27,274 nucleotides of DNA from an uncultured Clostridia bacterium (GCA_910579745.1 CAJTVH010000044.1:1-27274); one strand, 5' to 3'; positions 5,993 through 14,626 are shown, numbered from the stretch's first letter. Notes: a model not told the origin generated them from the letters alone. Numbers and translations: made by a program.

Positions 5993-8900
5993 TTAAATAA
6001 CTCCCGCTTTCATATTGGCAAACAGATTCATCAAAGCTTTCGCTATAGTACCAGCTACCTCGTTCGATATTTCTGGCATATTCCGCCGTATAATCTCCAT
6101 AATATCATTACTGCCCTCAGCTTCTGAGGCGTTTATAGTAATATTTATACCTCCAAGATTAACAGTTACAGGCTCGGAAGCTACGCGATTTTCTCCCGAA
6201 TTATCCACTGCCCTGTCAAAAACATTCTCTTTTGTTTCACTGTCGGAGACATATCCAAAAATACCGCCCTCAGCGTGCGCCGGTACGCTTTCCTCTATAC
6301 CTTTGTTTTTGTAGGGTTTAATTCCAAGCAGTTTCCCCGCTTTCTCCCAAAGACTTATTCCTCTGTTCCGGCGCTTGCCTGATAACGGGATTATCGCTTC
6401 TGCCCCGTCCTCAGCCACAAGCGCCAACTGAGGTTTTGTTAATATATCACCCTCCGCTTTCGCGGGAATAAATTTAGCGTTTTTATTGTCTTTAGCCTCA
6501 AAATAGTGACCCTCTTTATCTATTCCCGGACCGCTAAGATTAAAATTGAACTTTTTAATTTCAGGCCCATAATTTATATTCTCACCACTAAGTTTATCAT
6601 GAGCCGCTTGTATCTCAAATTTTGGTGTTAAAGCCACAGTCATATTAACAGGAATTTTTTCTTTAAATTGCTCCTCTAAATCGGCCGCTACTATTCTATG
6701 AGCCGTATCCGCTAAACTTTTTGATTCAGGTTCAAAACTTTTTATAAATCCCTCAGATAAATTTCCCGCCACAGGCTTTAATAAACTCGCAAAAGCATCT
6801 GATTTTTCAGCAAACTCATTTAAATCGTTCAGTCCAAAAATTTTAACCCACGTATCGGCGTCTATTCTATTAGCGTCCCCGTCCGCAAGTGTCAAAGCCT
6901 CTTTTATTTTTGTGCTTAAAACTTCTTTTACTTTATTTAACCGTTCTTCCGCCGTTCCGGCAAAGCCTTCCGGTAAAAGCTTCTCAGCGATGCCCATATT
7001 ATCAAAAACTTTCGCCATACTGTCAAGATTAAAATTAAAAATTTTCTCATCTATACTTGACAGCGCTTCCTCATATTGTTTTTTGGCGGCTTCTATAGCT
7101 TCCTTAGCCTCCTCATCACTGAACTCAGGGTCAAGCTTCGCTTGTAATTTAATTTCATGAACTTCTTTCTCATAAGCTTTTTTCCAATTTTCCAGTGCCT
7201 TTTCCTTAATGTTTGGAATTTCCTGCTGCAGTCCTAAAAAACTGTCAATATCTAAATCCCCTCCGCCAAATTTCTCACCTAAAAAATAGAGGTCTGTATC
7301 AAGTCCCGCTTCAGCTTCCGCTTTTGAGACTTTATCAGTTATTTCCGTAATTTGATTAAGCAGATTATTTATCTCTTTTTGCTCAGAGAGAGTGAGAATA
7401 CCGTCTTTATTTAAAATAACTTCTATTTTAGAGGAGTACCCGTCAACCTGTTTTTGCAGACTCTTATATATATTATCAACGTCTATCGTTCTATTTTTGC
7501 CTGTCTCACTGTCTTTTCCATAAAGAAGATTTATCGCCATATCCGCCTCATAGTGCTTATCAATAAGAAGTTTCTTGGCTTGTTCTGTCATGCTTCTAGC
7601 CGTTGACGCGAAATCCGAGTTATCATCTTCGGTCCATTTAACACCTAAACTCGCTTTCCAGTTTATTTTTTTTAGACTAAGCGCTGTATTCTGAAAATTC
7701 CGCAAATCGTTATCCGCTTCTTCCGCCGCCACGGAAAATGTATTCAAACTTTCAGCGGCATTTCCAAAAATAAGCTTTTCAGCGGTATTTTTAATCTCAG
7801 CTAATGTAAGATTAATATTTCCAAAAGCTTTTTTTAGCTTTTCCAAACCTTTATTATGAACCATTTGTTTTAATTCCTCGTCAGAAATATCTTTATTCTC
7901 TAACGCTTTTTTTAAATCATGAGACTCGTATTTAGCCTTTTTTTTCGCCAAAAGCGCTTTCGCTTTCTCCTCTTCCCTTTTTTGGAGTGTTTCCTCATAA
8001 CGGCTCTCTACGCTTCCGCCTATTAAATTGCCAATTCCCGAACCTATTCCAGCTCCTATCATCGTTCCGATTCCGGGGCCTCCAAACAAGGTACCTAAAG
8101 CGGCTCCCACAGCGGCGCCGCCGGCTTTAAGTCCGGCTGTTCTTGTATATACGTCAGCTTCTTCCTCATCTTTAGAATGCGCGGCTTTGTAAAAATCAGA
8201 AGCGGCACTGATAAGCGTCGCCGCAGTTGTAATTCCTCCCGTGACACTGGCCGCGCCCGCAAAAGCGAGTCCACCCGCAGATGCCGCGTCGCTTCCTAAT
8301 TTTGTCCCAACAGCGGCAAACTTTCCTATGACCTTTTTACCTACATTACTTATTGTTTCTAAAGCTTTTTTACCAACAAAACTTATTATCCCCATTTCCG
8401 CCACACTTGAAGTTGTGTTTGCCGCCATACCCGCAGCCGTTCCCCCGCCAAAAAGCAGAGGCTTGGTAACTTTAAACATATTATAAGCTCCTGAAATACC
8501 GCCTAAAACTTTGCCGCCAATCCAAGCCGAGGCAAGCCCGCCTGTCACAGGATTTGAGAATACCAGTTTAAGAGCGGAACTCACAGCGTTTTTTATAGCC
8601 TCCGCTACTTTCGCACCGTCAAATCCTTTTGAAAAACCTACTCCGAATGACGCGCCTATACTTACCCCGTCTTGTACGATACCATCAGTATCACCGCCGA
8701 ATAATGCCGTAAATCCAAAGGTTACAGCCTTTCCAAGACCCTCTCCGATACTTTTCGCCTTATCCGCAAGCCACGCCTTACCTGTACCGCTCCACCATTC
8801 GTCAAAAGGCTCGGCGATTAATTTATTCCACGCCACTTTTACCTTGTCCCAGAATGTCTCAGCGTTTTTCCACTCAGGGCTATTTACCATATCTTCAACA

Positions 8901-10285
8901 GACTTTGTTACGCTTTCTATCTTCTTAGCTATACTATCGGCAAAATCCACAGCCGTGTTTTTTAAATCAGGCATTTTACTTGTAAGCCAGTCGATAAATT
9001 CTTTCAAATAAGGAGCGAGCTTTTCCATAAACGCCAGTTTCACGCCATCAGCCGCGCTTTGCAAATAAAGCATAGAGCCTTCCAAACTTTCCATACGTAT
9101 CTTCGCCATCGCCTCAGCCGCGCCCTTGCTATTTTCTATAGCTTTGGCAAGCGAATTGAACTTGTCCTCCGACGCCTCAACTATAGCGAGCAGTCCGGCC
9201 TGTCCGTATGGTCCCGCAAGGTCACTGGCTACCTTGCCTTTTTCCGTTGTTTTTAATTTTTTGTAGCCCGCTCTTAACTGCCTCATAATGTCCATAAGAG
9301 ACTTTGCCTCACCAGTTTTTTTGTCAAAAAGCGATACTCCTAACTTTTTCATCGCGACAGCTACCGCTTCTTTTTCATCTCCGGTAAGTTCTCCCTGTTT
9401 TGACATACGAGTAATTAAAGAACGTAACCCTGTACCAGCCATTGAGCTGTCTATACCTCTGTCGCCCATAAGACCTAACGCGAGAGCCGTATCCTCTATT
9501 GAGTATTTCAGCGCCCCAGCCATTGACCCTGCGTATTTAAGACTCTCACCAAGTCCCGTTATATCAGTTTTACTATTGGTTGCTGTCGCCGCTAAAACAT
9601 CCGCTACCCTGTCCGCTTCTTTGGCCTTCATATTAAATTGCGCTAACGCTGACGACACAACGTCCGCCGCCGTAGCGACCTCTACTCCGCCTGCCGCCGC
9701 CAGATTTAACAGCCCCGGCATACCGCTTATTATGTCTTCAGTTTTCCAGCCAGCCATAGCTAAAAATTCCATAGCCCCTGATACTTGTTTCGCTGAAAAC
9801 ATTGTTTCCTCGCCTAATTTTTTAGCTGTTTGGGTAAGCTTAGCCATATTTTCGTTTGTTCCTCTTGTTATCGCCTTTACGTTCGCCATTCCCTGCTCAA
9901 AATCTTTATAAGTTCCTATAAGGTCGCTTATACCAAGAGAAACCCCCGCTATTCCGGCTATCGCCACAACAGGGTTTGTCAGCGTTTTCATTATACCTCT
10001 AAAAGGAGCGGTAACAAGGTCCACGGCTTTAAGAGTCACTTTCCAGACTTTACCCGTGAGTTTCTTTCCCGTATTCCATACTCCGTTTAATACTTTGCTC
10101 GCCTTGTCAACAGCGTACATTGTAAGCTCAATTTTGCTCATTTTCCGCGTCTTCTCTATTTCTGTCTGAGCTTTCCTCATAGTCTTCTCAAGTTTACTTA
10201 CCGTACTTGTGGCGCTTGCCGCCCCAGTCTTAGTCTTATCCTCCACAGTTGTCACAATTTCTATTACAGTCGTATTACTCGCCAT
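5993..10285 (-). CDS. Tail tape measure protein (1430 aa)
   Basis: Longest gene in the window; its length sets tail length and its product fills the tube before DNA ejection. The N-terminus (about 20-60) is coiled coil. A TP901-type core follows, with 'DFEQGMANVKAITRGTNENM', 'LGEETMFSAKQVSGAMEFLA', 'AATATNSKTDITGLGESLKY' and 'MGDRGIDSSMAGTGLRSLI' across about residues 128-290. A long Gly/Ala-rich hydrophobic stretch (GAGIGSGIGNLIGG, around 750) could span the host membrane. The C-terminus has the usual 'KPQLALVAEDGAEAIIPLSG'. By the rough rule of 1.5 angstrom per residue, the tail would be near 200 nm. The start has an AAAGGAGGG site. The preceding chaperone gene is separated by a repeat-rich gap. 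Confidence 0.95.
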   Translation of the reverse strand: MASNTTVIEIVTTVEDKTKTGAASATSTVSKLEKTMRKAQTEIEKTRKMSKIELTMYAVDKASKVLNGVWNTGKKLTGKVWKVTLKAVDLVTAPFRGIMKTLTNPVVAIAGIAGVSLGISDLIGTYKDFEQGMANVKAITRGTNENMAKLTQTAKKLGEETMFSAKQVSGAMEFLAMAGWKTEDIISGMPGLLNLAAAGGVEVATAADVVSSALAQFNMKAKEADRVADVLAATATNSKTDITGLGESLKYAGSMAGALKYSIEDTALALGLMGDRGIDSSMAGTGLRSLITRMSKQGELTGDEKEAVAVAMKKLGVSLFDKKTGEAKSLMDIMRQLRAGYKKLKTTEKGKVASDLAGPYGQAGLLAIVEASEDKFNSLAKAIENSKGAAEAMAKIRMESLEGSMLYLQSAADGVKLAFMEKLAPYLKEFIDWLTSKMPDLKNTAVDFADSIAKKIESVTKSVEDMVNSPEWKNAETFWDKVKVAWNKLIAEPFDEWWSGTGKAWLADKAKSIGEGLGKAVTFGFTALFGGDTDGIVQDGVSIGASFGVGFSKGFDGAKVAEAIKNAVSSALKLVFSNPVTGGLASAWIGGKVLGGISGAYNMFKVTKPLLFGGGTAAGMAANTTSSVAEMGIISFVGKKALETISNVGKKVIGKFAAVGTKLGSDAASAGGLAFAGAASVTGGITTAATLISAASDFYKAAHSKDEEEADVYTRTAGLKAGGAAVGAALGTLFGGPGIGTMIGAGIGSGIGNLIGGSVESRYEETLQKREEEKAKALLAKKKAKYESHDLKKALENKDISDEELKQMVHNKGLEKLKKAFGNINLTLAEIKNTAEKLIFGNAAESLNTFSVAAEEADNDLRNFQNTALSLKKINWKASLGVKWTEDDNSDFASTARSMTEQAKKLLIDKHYEADMAINLLYGKDSETGKNRTIDVDNIYKSLQKQVDGYSSKIEVILNKDGILTLSEQKEINNLLNQITEITDKVSKAEAEAGLDTDLYFLGEKFGGGDLDIDSFLGLQQEIPNIKEKALENWKKAYEKEVHEIKLQAKLDPEFSDEEAKEAIEAAKKQYEEALSSIDEKIFNFNLDSMAKVFDNMGIAEKLLPEGFAGTAEERLNKVKEVLSTKIKEALTLADGDANRIDADTWVKIFGLNDLNEFAEKSDAFASLLKPVAGNLSEGFIKSFEPESKSLADTAHRIVAADLEEQFKEKIPVNMTVALTPKFEIQAAHDKLSGENINYGPEIKKFNFNLSGPGIDKEGHYFEAKDNKNAKFIPAKAEGDILTKPQLALVAEDGAEAIIPLSGKRRNRGISLWEKAGKLLGIKPYKNKGIEESVPAHAEGGIFGYVSDSETKENVFDRAVDNSGENRVASEPVTVNLGGINITINASEAEGSNDIMEIIRRNMPEISNEVAGTIAKALMNLFANMKAGVI

Positions 10286-10475
10286 AACCTCGTTACCCTC
10301 CTTTCCCAGACTTTTTAATTCCGCAAAAAAACACCTACAGCAATTCCAGAATAAACAGATAGACTTTGATAAAACCAGATATATAAAGGAATTTTTTATT
10401 GGTTCGCGCTAAAAGTTTTACGAATTGCTGCATACCAGAATTGCTGTATACTTAACAGACGTTTATAAACCCTAA
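10286..10475. repeat. Gap before tape measure with three copies of GAATTGCTG
   Basis: This non-coding stretch between the palindromic repeat and the tape-measure start contains TACAGCAATTC at 10336-10346 and its inverted copy GAATTGCTGTA at 10438-10448, plus a further GAATTGCTGCA at 10422-10432, a direct repeat of the latter at 16-base spacing. It could form a long stem or hold protein-binding sites. No gene is visible here. Confidence 0.5.
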
Positions 10476-10618
10476 AGGAAACACCGCTCAAAGGATATTA
10501 AAAATAATTTTTTAAAGTTAAAATTTTCGTTATCGTGTCATTTTTCAGGAAAAATAACACTATCACTTCAATTTTTTTAAAAAATTATTTTTATTTTTTT
10601 AATTTGTCGGTGTTTCCT
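10476..10618. mobile_element. 143-bp AT-rich palindromic (MITE-like) repeat, long copy
   Basis: Ends are AGGAAACACCG (10476-10486) and CGGTGTTTCCT (10608-10618), perfect 11-bp inverted repeats. The interior is also largely inverted-repeat (ATTAAAAATAATTTTTTAAA near the left end matched on the opposite strand near the right end), with a central hairpin GTGT-ATTTTT / AAAAAT-ACAC around 10536-10561. A 56-bp relative is at 11387-11442. It encodes nothing. The stop codon of the frameshift product lies across its right border. An RNA through it would fold into one long hairpin, so it could also act as an attenuator or mRNA stabiliser. Confidence 0.65.
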
Positions 10619-11302
10619 AAAGTTTAAACTGAAAACTTTTAGCTTCTTCCTTAATTTTTATTAGCGTGTATTGGTTATACAAAGCTTTCTCACCGGAGGG
10701 TAACGACAAGTATTCCTCTATTCTCATATTAAAACGCTCGCAAACCTCAAGCATTGTCCTTGTCTTTCCTCCGGCCTCAATTAGTTTTTTGCCTCCTCCT
10801 CAAGCTCCGTCTCATCATTAAATCCGCTTATCTCGTCTATCAAATCAATTATCCTATCTTTTTCCCCCGCTAACAGAACTCTGTCTATCATATCTGACCC
10901 CGTGATTATATTAAGCGCGTCCCATGCTTTACGGTTATCCCACGTTTTGGCTCTGTCCTCATCGACAGTAGCCGTATAGATAAGATAAGAACGGTATCTC
11001 GCTCTATCGGTCTCAATCGCCTGTTTCGGTTGTCCATAACTCTTTTTCGCGTATTTTGTGGCGTTTCTCAAACATTTCTGATTTTCGTCCTCCGATATTG
11101 GACGAATACGGAACTCAAATTTTACGGCTCCGTCTCTCTTAATCTGTACTTTCCTGTAATTGTCGGCGTTATCTTTAGCTCTTCCGCATTCAATAAGTCC
11201 CTGCAATATATCATTCTCATTCAAAAGAATTTCTTCTTGTGAAAGTTCCTTATTAACCATAGTTTCATCAAAAAGTTCAGGCGCTGTGTTTTTTGTACTC
11301 AT
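10617..11302 (-). CDS. Tail assembly chaperone, -1 frameshift product (gpGT-type, 228 aa)
   Basis: The short product's last codons are GCA AAA AAC TAA, so the perfect -1 slippery heptamer A AAA AAC (10784-10790) lies directly before its stop. After a -1 shift the frame stays open for 55 further codons to a TAG at 10617, adding a Lys/Glu-rich helical tail with 'MLEVCERFNMRIEEYLSLPSG'. The result is a 228-residue fusion of 173 plus 55. This is the known arrangement of long-tailed phages (lambda G-GT): the short and long forms, made at a fixed ratio, bind the tape measure and recruit tube subunits. No obvious pseudoknot follows the site. Shift efficiency is unknown. Confidence 0.8.
10781..11302 (-). 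CDS. xkdN: Tail assembly chaperone, XkdN-like, short form (173 aa)
   Basis: XkdN-type tail assembly chaperone lying between the tail tube and tape-measure genes, as expected. Recognisable segments are 'VQIKRDGAVKFEFRIRPISEDE' near residues 51-75 and 'RYRSYLIYTATVDEDRAKTWDNRKAW' near 106-132. The ending 'DETELEEEAKN' runs into the slippery site described for the long form. The protein is cytosolic during assembly and is not found in the mature tail. The ATG at 11302 follows a GGAGG site (TAGGAGGATAAAAAA). It ends TAA at 10781. Confidence 0.88.
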   Translation of the reverse strand: MSTKNTAPELFDETMVNKELSQEEILLNENDILQGLIECGRAKDNADNYRKVQIKRDGAVKFEFRIRPISEDENQKCLRNATKYAKKSYGQPKQAIETDRARYRSYLIYTATVDEDRAKTWDNRKAWDALNIITGSDMIDRVLLAGEKDRIIDLIDEISGFNDETELEEEAKN

Positions 11303-11332
11303 TTTTTTATCCTCCTATAAAGCACCCTGAGA

Positions 11333-11475
11333 GCTGAAAAATCAAAAAATTGAGTCGCTAAATATAATCAGCGCTTCTTAGATTTTAGGAAACACCGCAC
11401 AAAGGATATTAAAAATAATTTTTTAATTTGTCGATGTTTCCTTTATTTAGCGACAAAAATTTTTTGGCTTTTTAC
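11333..11475 (-). terminator. Large stem-loop after tail tube gene, terminator/attenuator-like
   Basis: A perfect outer inverted repeat GTCGCTAAAT (11354-11363) / ATTTAGCGAC (11445-11454) continues imperfectly outward and is followed on the minus strand by TCAATTTTTTG, a U-rich run. It encloses the 56-bp palindromic repeat. It may partly stop transcription after the abundant tube gene, lowering chaperone and tape-measure expression. Confidence 0.5.
11387..11442. mobile_element. 56-bp palindromic (MITE-like) repeat, short copy
   Basis: Begins AGGAAACACCGC.CAAAGGATATT and ends AATTTGTCGATGTTTCCT, both as in the 143-bp copy at 10476-10618. About 87 central bases are missing, so it looks like an internal deletion of the longer form. 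The ends form an 11-bp inverted repeat with one mismatch. It lies inside the loop of the larger stem at 11354-11454. Confidence 0.65.
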
Positions 11476-11560
11476 CGAAAGGCGCACTGTTCGATTTTGA
11501 ATTTATTTATAAAATATTATTTTTGTCTCAATTTTTCCTATATTTTAGCCCTCAATATAC

Positions 11561-12043
11561 TTAATACGCAACCGACTGCAGCATTTCAGGCGAAGCGTTT
11601 ACCCTGAAACTCCACGACCTTTTTATAATTTCCCCCGGCGTAAGATTCTGTAAATCTATACTTCCGTCAGGCACGCAGTTTCTGTAAACAATACGTTCCG
11701 CCCTGCCGTCTCTGCGCCGCAGTTTCCCCTGAAAATCAAAAGATGGAAAATATCCCTCCTGTAAATCATTTATAAGTTCTTCTAGCATCACATCATCACG
11801 CACAACCGCCTCCGTGAGTGTAAGTGTTACACTGTAACCCGTATTAACAGCGAACACAAGAGCCGAGCCCACGGGCTGATAATCTGTGTTAGCAGGGCTT
11901 ATCTGCGCCTGAAACGTGTCAACCTCAGCAAGGAATAAATTTGTTCCCGCCTTGGTAGTCACAAAAAGCTGTCCGTCTTTTCCCGTTATAAGTTTGCGAA
12001 CGTCAAGTATTGACTGGTCGCTTAATCCGTTTGAACTTCCCAT
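11561..12043 (-). CDS. xkdM: Tail tube protein, XkdM-like (160 aa)
   Basis: A 160-residue protein immediately downstream of the sheath gene (18-base gap), matching the XkdM tail-tube family in length and sequence: 'LDVRKLITGKDGQLFVT' near residues 13-30, 'LAEVDTFQAQISPANTDYQPVGS' in the middle, and 'TPGEIIKRSWSFRVNASPEML' at the end. It polymerises as hexamer rings to form the inner tube along the tape measure. The start ATG at 12043 has AAGGAGGT ahead of it. Its strong ribosome site and a downstream stem-loop fit high expression. Confidence 0.92.
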   Translation of the reverse strand: MGSSNGLSDQSILDVRKLITGKDGQLFVTTKAGTNLFLAEVDTFQAQISPANTDYQPVGSALVFAVNTGYSVTLTLTEAVVRDDVMLEELINDLQEGYFPSFDFQGKLRRRDGRAERIVYRNCVPDGSIDLQNLTPGEIIKRSWSFRVNASPEMLQSVAY

Positions 12044-12061
12044 TAATATACCTCCTTATAA

Positions 12062-13483
12062 TTATTCTGCCTCTTCCGGAGCGAACCGGAATTTAAACGT
12101 AAAATACATTTTCTCAAGCGAGTCTATATCATCGGCGTATACTAAAAACCAAGCCGAATCACCCCGCGGCGTATTATTTGGGTCAAGCTCACAGTGCGCT
12201 CCCGCCATAAGTTTACCTTCCGCCGCCATTGAGCCGCACACTCCGTTTGATACCTGAATTATTGTCATTCGGCCGTCATCGTCGTTGTTTACTCTGCCGA
12301 TTAAAGGTTCCGCCGTATCATTCAGCCTTTGCAAAAGCTCAAACCTTATTTTTGTACGCTTGATTTTTTTCCAGCCGGCGTCCTCATTATAAGGCGGAGT
12401 GACAAGGGTATTAATTCCCGACTCAACCCAAACAGCGTTTGCCGCCGAAAGGCTAAAAGTAAGCATACCAGCCGAAATCGCTCTCTCGTACTGAATATTA
12501 GTAAGCGGCTCCGTTAAATCCGCCGCGCCTTTAATCACAATGTGGGTAATACTCTCATTGCTCGGCGTTCCAGCGATTAATCCCGCAATCCTCGCGGCCG
12601 CGAGATACCCCTCGTAAACATTGCCGAACATATCCGTAAAACCGTTACCCACATAAACAACTTGTTTATCGTTGTACAGGGAGGCGTGAGCAAGCCTTGT
12701 CTCAAAAGGAACGTCACCGCCCTCGCCGAATACCGCCATAGCTAATTTGCCGTTTTCCAGTATCCGATTTAAAAAAAGCTGTGTTACCGATTGTATAGAA
12801 GTATCATTAGTATCAAGGGACAATACGTTAAAACGATACGCCTCCAGCAATTCCAAAGCCGCCGAATACGCCGCCACATCTACAGTCGGGTCCGTTCCTG
12901 CCGTAACCTCCTCTTGGTCTACAGTAGCAAGCGGTTGCGTTGTATCCGCCAATTTACTAAGCGTGAAATAATCACTTTTAGCCGCCGCTTCCAAAAGGTT
13001 AGCCGCTTCCCCCTCACCGCCGGAGAACGTAAACTTTTCAAGAACCGTCGTTTCCTCTGTTAAAAGCAATTCCTTTTTGTTCTCCTCTGTAAGCGCCTGT
13101 CTTATCGTCACGTTAACCGCTCTGCTTCCCTCATACCTCAGCTCAAGCTTGATAACAGGCGTATCCGACGTGTCCTTAATCTGATACCAGCCTTTTGTAC
13201 CGCCCGTGCCGAGCCTTACGGCGTATACAAGCCGAGCGCCTCCGTTAAACTGCTCAAATGGTACGGCGGTGGTTCCGCTCATTCCCCCGTCTCCGTAAAT
13301 TTTAGCTATATCCTCATAGCTCTCAAGAATACTCACTTTATCAACAGGGCCCCAGTTTGAGCGAAGAACGCAGGCGCATTTACCGTCGTCCGCCCCGACC
13401 TCGGGAAATGTCCCGTAATTTTCATATCTGTTATACACACCGGGTCGAACTTTCTGCCCACCTATTGTAAAAAATCCAGCCAT
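12062..13483 (-). CDS. xkdK: Contractile tail sheath protein, XkdK-like (473 aa)
   Basis: A 473-residue sheath protein, proof that the tail is contractile. The N-terminus 'MAGFFTIGGQKVRPGVYNRYEN' is the classic Clostridium/PBSX sheath start. The middle has 'AVRLGTGGTKGWYQI' and 'EAYRFNVLSLDTND', and the C-terminal domain includes 'SGINTLVTPPYNEDAGWKKIKRTK' (about 357-380) and the ending 'SLEKMYFTFKFRFAPEE', which makes the inter-subunit mesh. The ATG directly abuts the TAA of the upstream gene (TAAATG), so translation is coupled. It is followed by the tube gene. Confidence 0.95.
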   Translation of the reverse strand: MAGFFTIGGQKVRPGVYNRYENYGTFPEVGADDGKCACVLRSNWGPVDKVSILESYEDIAKIYGDGGMSGTTAVPFEQFNGGARLVYAVRLGTGGTKGWYQIKDTSDTPVIKLELRYEGSRAVNVTIRQALTEENKKELLLTEETTVLEKFTFSGGEGEAANLLEAAAKSDYFTLSKLADTTQPLATVDQEEVTAGTDPTVDVAAYSAALELLEAYRFNVLSLDTNDTSIQSVTQLFLNRILENGKLAMAVFGEGGDVPFETRLAHASLYNDKQVVYVGNGFTDMFGNVYEGYLAAARIAGLIAGTPSNESITHIVIKGAADLTEPLTNIQYERAISAGMLTFSLSAANAVWVESGINTLVTPPYNEDAGWKKIKRTKIRFELLQRLNDTAEPLIGRVNNDDDGRMTIIQVSNGVCGSMAAEGKLMAGAHCELDPNNTPRGDSAWFLVYADDIDSLEKMYFTFKFRFAPEEAE

Positions 13484-13717
13484 TTAGATTACTACCTCCT
13501 TTGATAAAAATTTACTCACAATGTTTTTGGTTTCCCCAATCGTGGCCTTTGTCTTGCCAGCCCTTTTTAAAGCGGTTTTAACTATCTCCGGCGTTGTCTG
13601 AAATACTCTTCTCGCCGCCCCCGCCAGCTCCTCCGCCGCGTAAATAGCGTCATTACTTGTTTTTGACAAAACGCTCTCTTCTTTTCCTTTCTCTTTAGTC
13701 CCCGTTGTCTTAGACAT
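13484..13717 (-). CDS. Possible separate 77-aa product from an internal start
   Basis: Inside the 380-residue gene an ATG at 13717 (starting MSKTTGTKEKGKEESV) is preceded by GGGGGTGAT at 4 bases, stronger than the TTG start of the parent gene. The 77 residues are Lys/Ala-rich and helical ('AEELAGAARRVFQTTPEIVKTALKRAG'). Their form resembles the small stand-alone protein often found between tail-completion and sheath genes in clostridial myoviruses. It may therefore be made on its own as well as fused. Confidence 0.45.
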   Translation of the reverse strand: MSKTTGTKEKGKEESVLSKTSNDAIYAAEELAGAARRVFQTTPEIVKTALKRAGKTKATIGETKNIVSKFLSKEVVI

Positions 13718-14626
13718 TTTATCACCCCCATTAAAATTTACGTTGTTCAATATGATTTCCGCCTGTTCTTTCCTATGTCCTGAAAGTACCCTGTACTGTC
13801 CGGAAATTATCATCTGCCCGTCTCTTAACGAATCAGCGTTATGCTTTACATCTACTTTTTTTATGAACATCGGGGAGTCGTCTTGTAACACTATCTCACC
13901 GTCAATTCGCAGACGCTCCGCCATAGACTTCAGCCAGCGGTTACGTTCCTGCACGCTGTCCGTAATAACATGGGCGGCGAAATTTCCAATAAACCAATCC
14001 ACAGCGTAACCGCCCCGCCTGTCGTCCGTATCATAATCTATAAACCGCCAGTAAACGGCGGCGTCTTTATCCGTCGGTTTCCATACGGGCGGCAAACTGT
14101 CATACCCTATAACCGTAAGCCCCGAAAAATACTTCTTTGTCCACTCATTAATTCCTTGTATGGGGTCGGGAGCATCGGTAATTTGGAATGGAAACTCCAT
14201 TAACTCAAATAACATCGTAATACCGAATACCTCAGGCTGTCCGTTAGCCGTTGAGTTGTTCGGGCTAACCTCAAATGAAAAAGCGTCCGAACGTGCCCAC
14301 ACGGCGCATACAGACGCTTTTTTCGGAGAATTGTAAAAAGTCCCCTCAATAAGCTCTCTCAGTCTTTTCTCTATATCATCTGGCATAGCGGAATTACCGG
14401 ACACGCACCATATATTGATTGTCAAAACACCGCTTGACTTTCTCTCAGGACTGTACAGCGTGTCAATATTATAATCAGCCCTTGGATAACAAGCCCCGCC
14501 CCAGCGGTCATCACTGTCCGGCGGACTTTTCTGATAAAAAAACGCCGGCTTTCCGTTATAGGAAGTCAGCATCCCCTCTACTTGAGTATCTCCGCGAACT
14601 TGTTTTTTAAGTAACCCGTCAAGCAA
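13484..14626 (-). CDS. Tail completion/terminator-like protein fused to small helical domain (380 aa)
   Basis: This gene sits between the head-tail joining region and the sheath, where the tail terminator or completion protein is expected. Residues 1-300 form the main domain, with 'VEGMLTSYNGKPAFFYQKSPPD', 'DYNIDTLYSPERKSSGVLTINI' and 'FSFEVSPNNSTANGQPEVFGITM'. Residues 304-380 are a separate Lys-rich helical segment with its own internal start. The start is TTG at 14626, chosen for the GGGAGTGA site 5 bases before it; no good ATG exists nearby. It likely caps the tube and sheath for joining to the head. The function is inferred from position; no exact family is certain. Confidence 0.7.
   Translation of the reverse strand: MLDGLLKKQVRGDTQVEGMLTSYNGKPAFFYQKSPPDSDDRWGGACYPRADYNIDTLYSPERKSSGVLTINIWCVSGNSAMPDDIEKRLRELIEGTFYNSPKKASVCAVWARSDAFSFEVSPNNSTANGQPEVFGITMLFELMEFPFQITDAPDPIQGINEWTKKYFSGLTVIGYDSLPPVWKPTDKDAAVYWRFIDYDTDDRRGGYAVDWFIGNFAAHVITDSVQERNRWLKSMAERLRIDGEIVLQDDSPMFIKKVDVKHNADSLRDGQMIISGQYRVLSGHRKEQAEIILNNVNFNGGDKMSKTTGTKEKGKEESVLSKTSNDAIYAAEELAGAARRVFQTTPEIVKTALKRAGKTKATIGETKNIVSKFLSKEVVI

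Noticed and set aside
8241..9911. Long plus-strand open frames opposite the tape measure (for example 8511-9011 and 9288-9911)
   Set aside because: They are opposite-strand shadows of the tape-measure gene, Ser/Pro/Ala-rich from reversed Ala/Gly codons, with no ribosome sites or homology to anything recognisable.
10476..10618. Palindrome as phage attachment or integration site
   Set aside because: It lies inside the structural operon, no integrase is near, and a second related copy sits 0.8 kb away, so a repeat element or RNA hairpin is the simpler reading.
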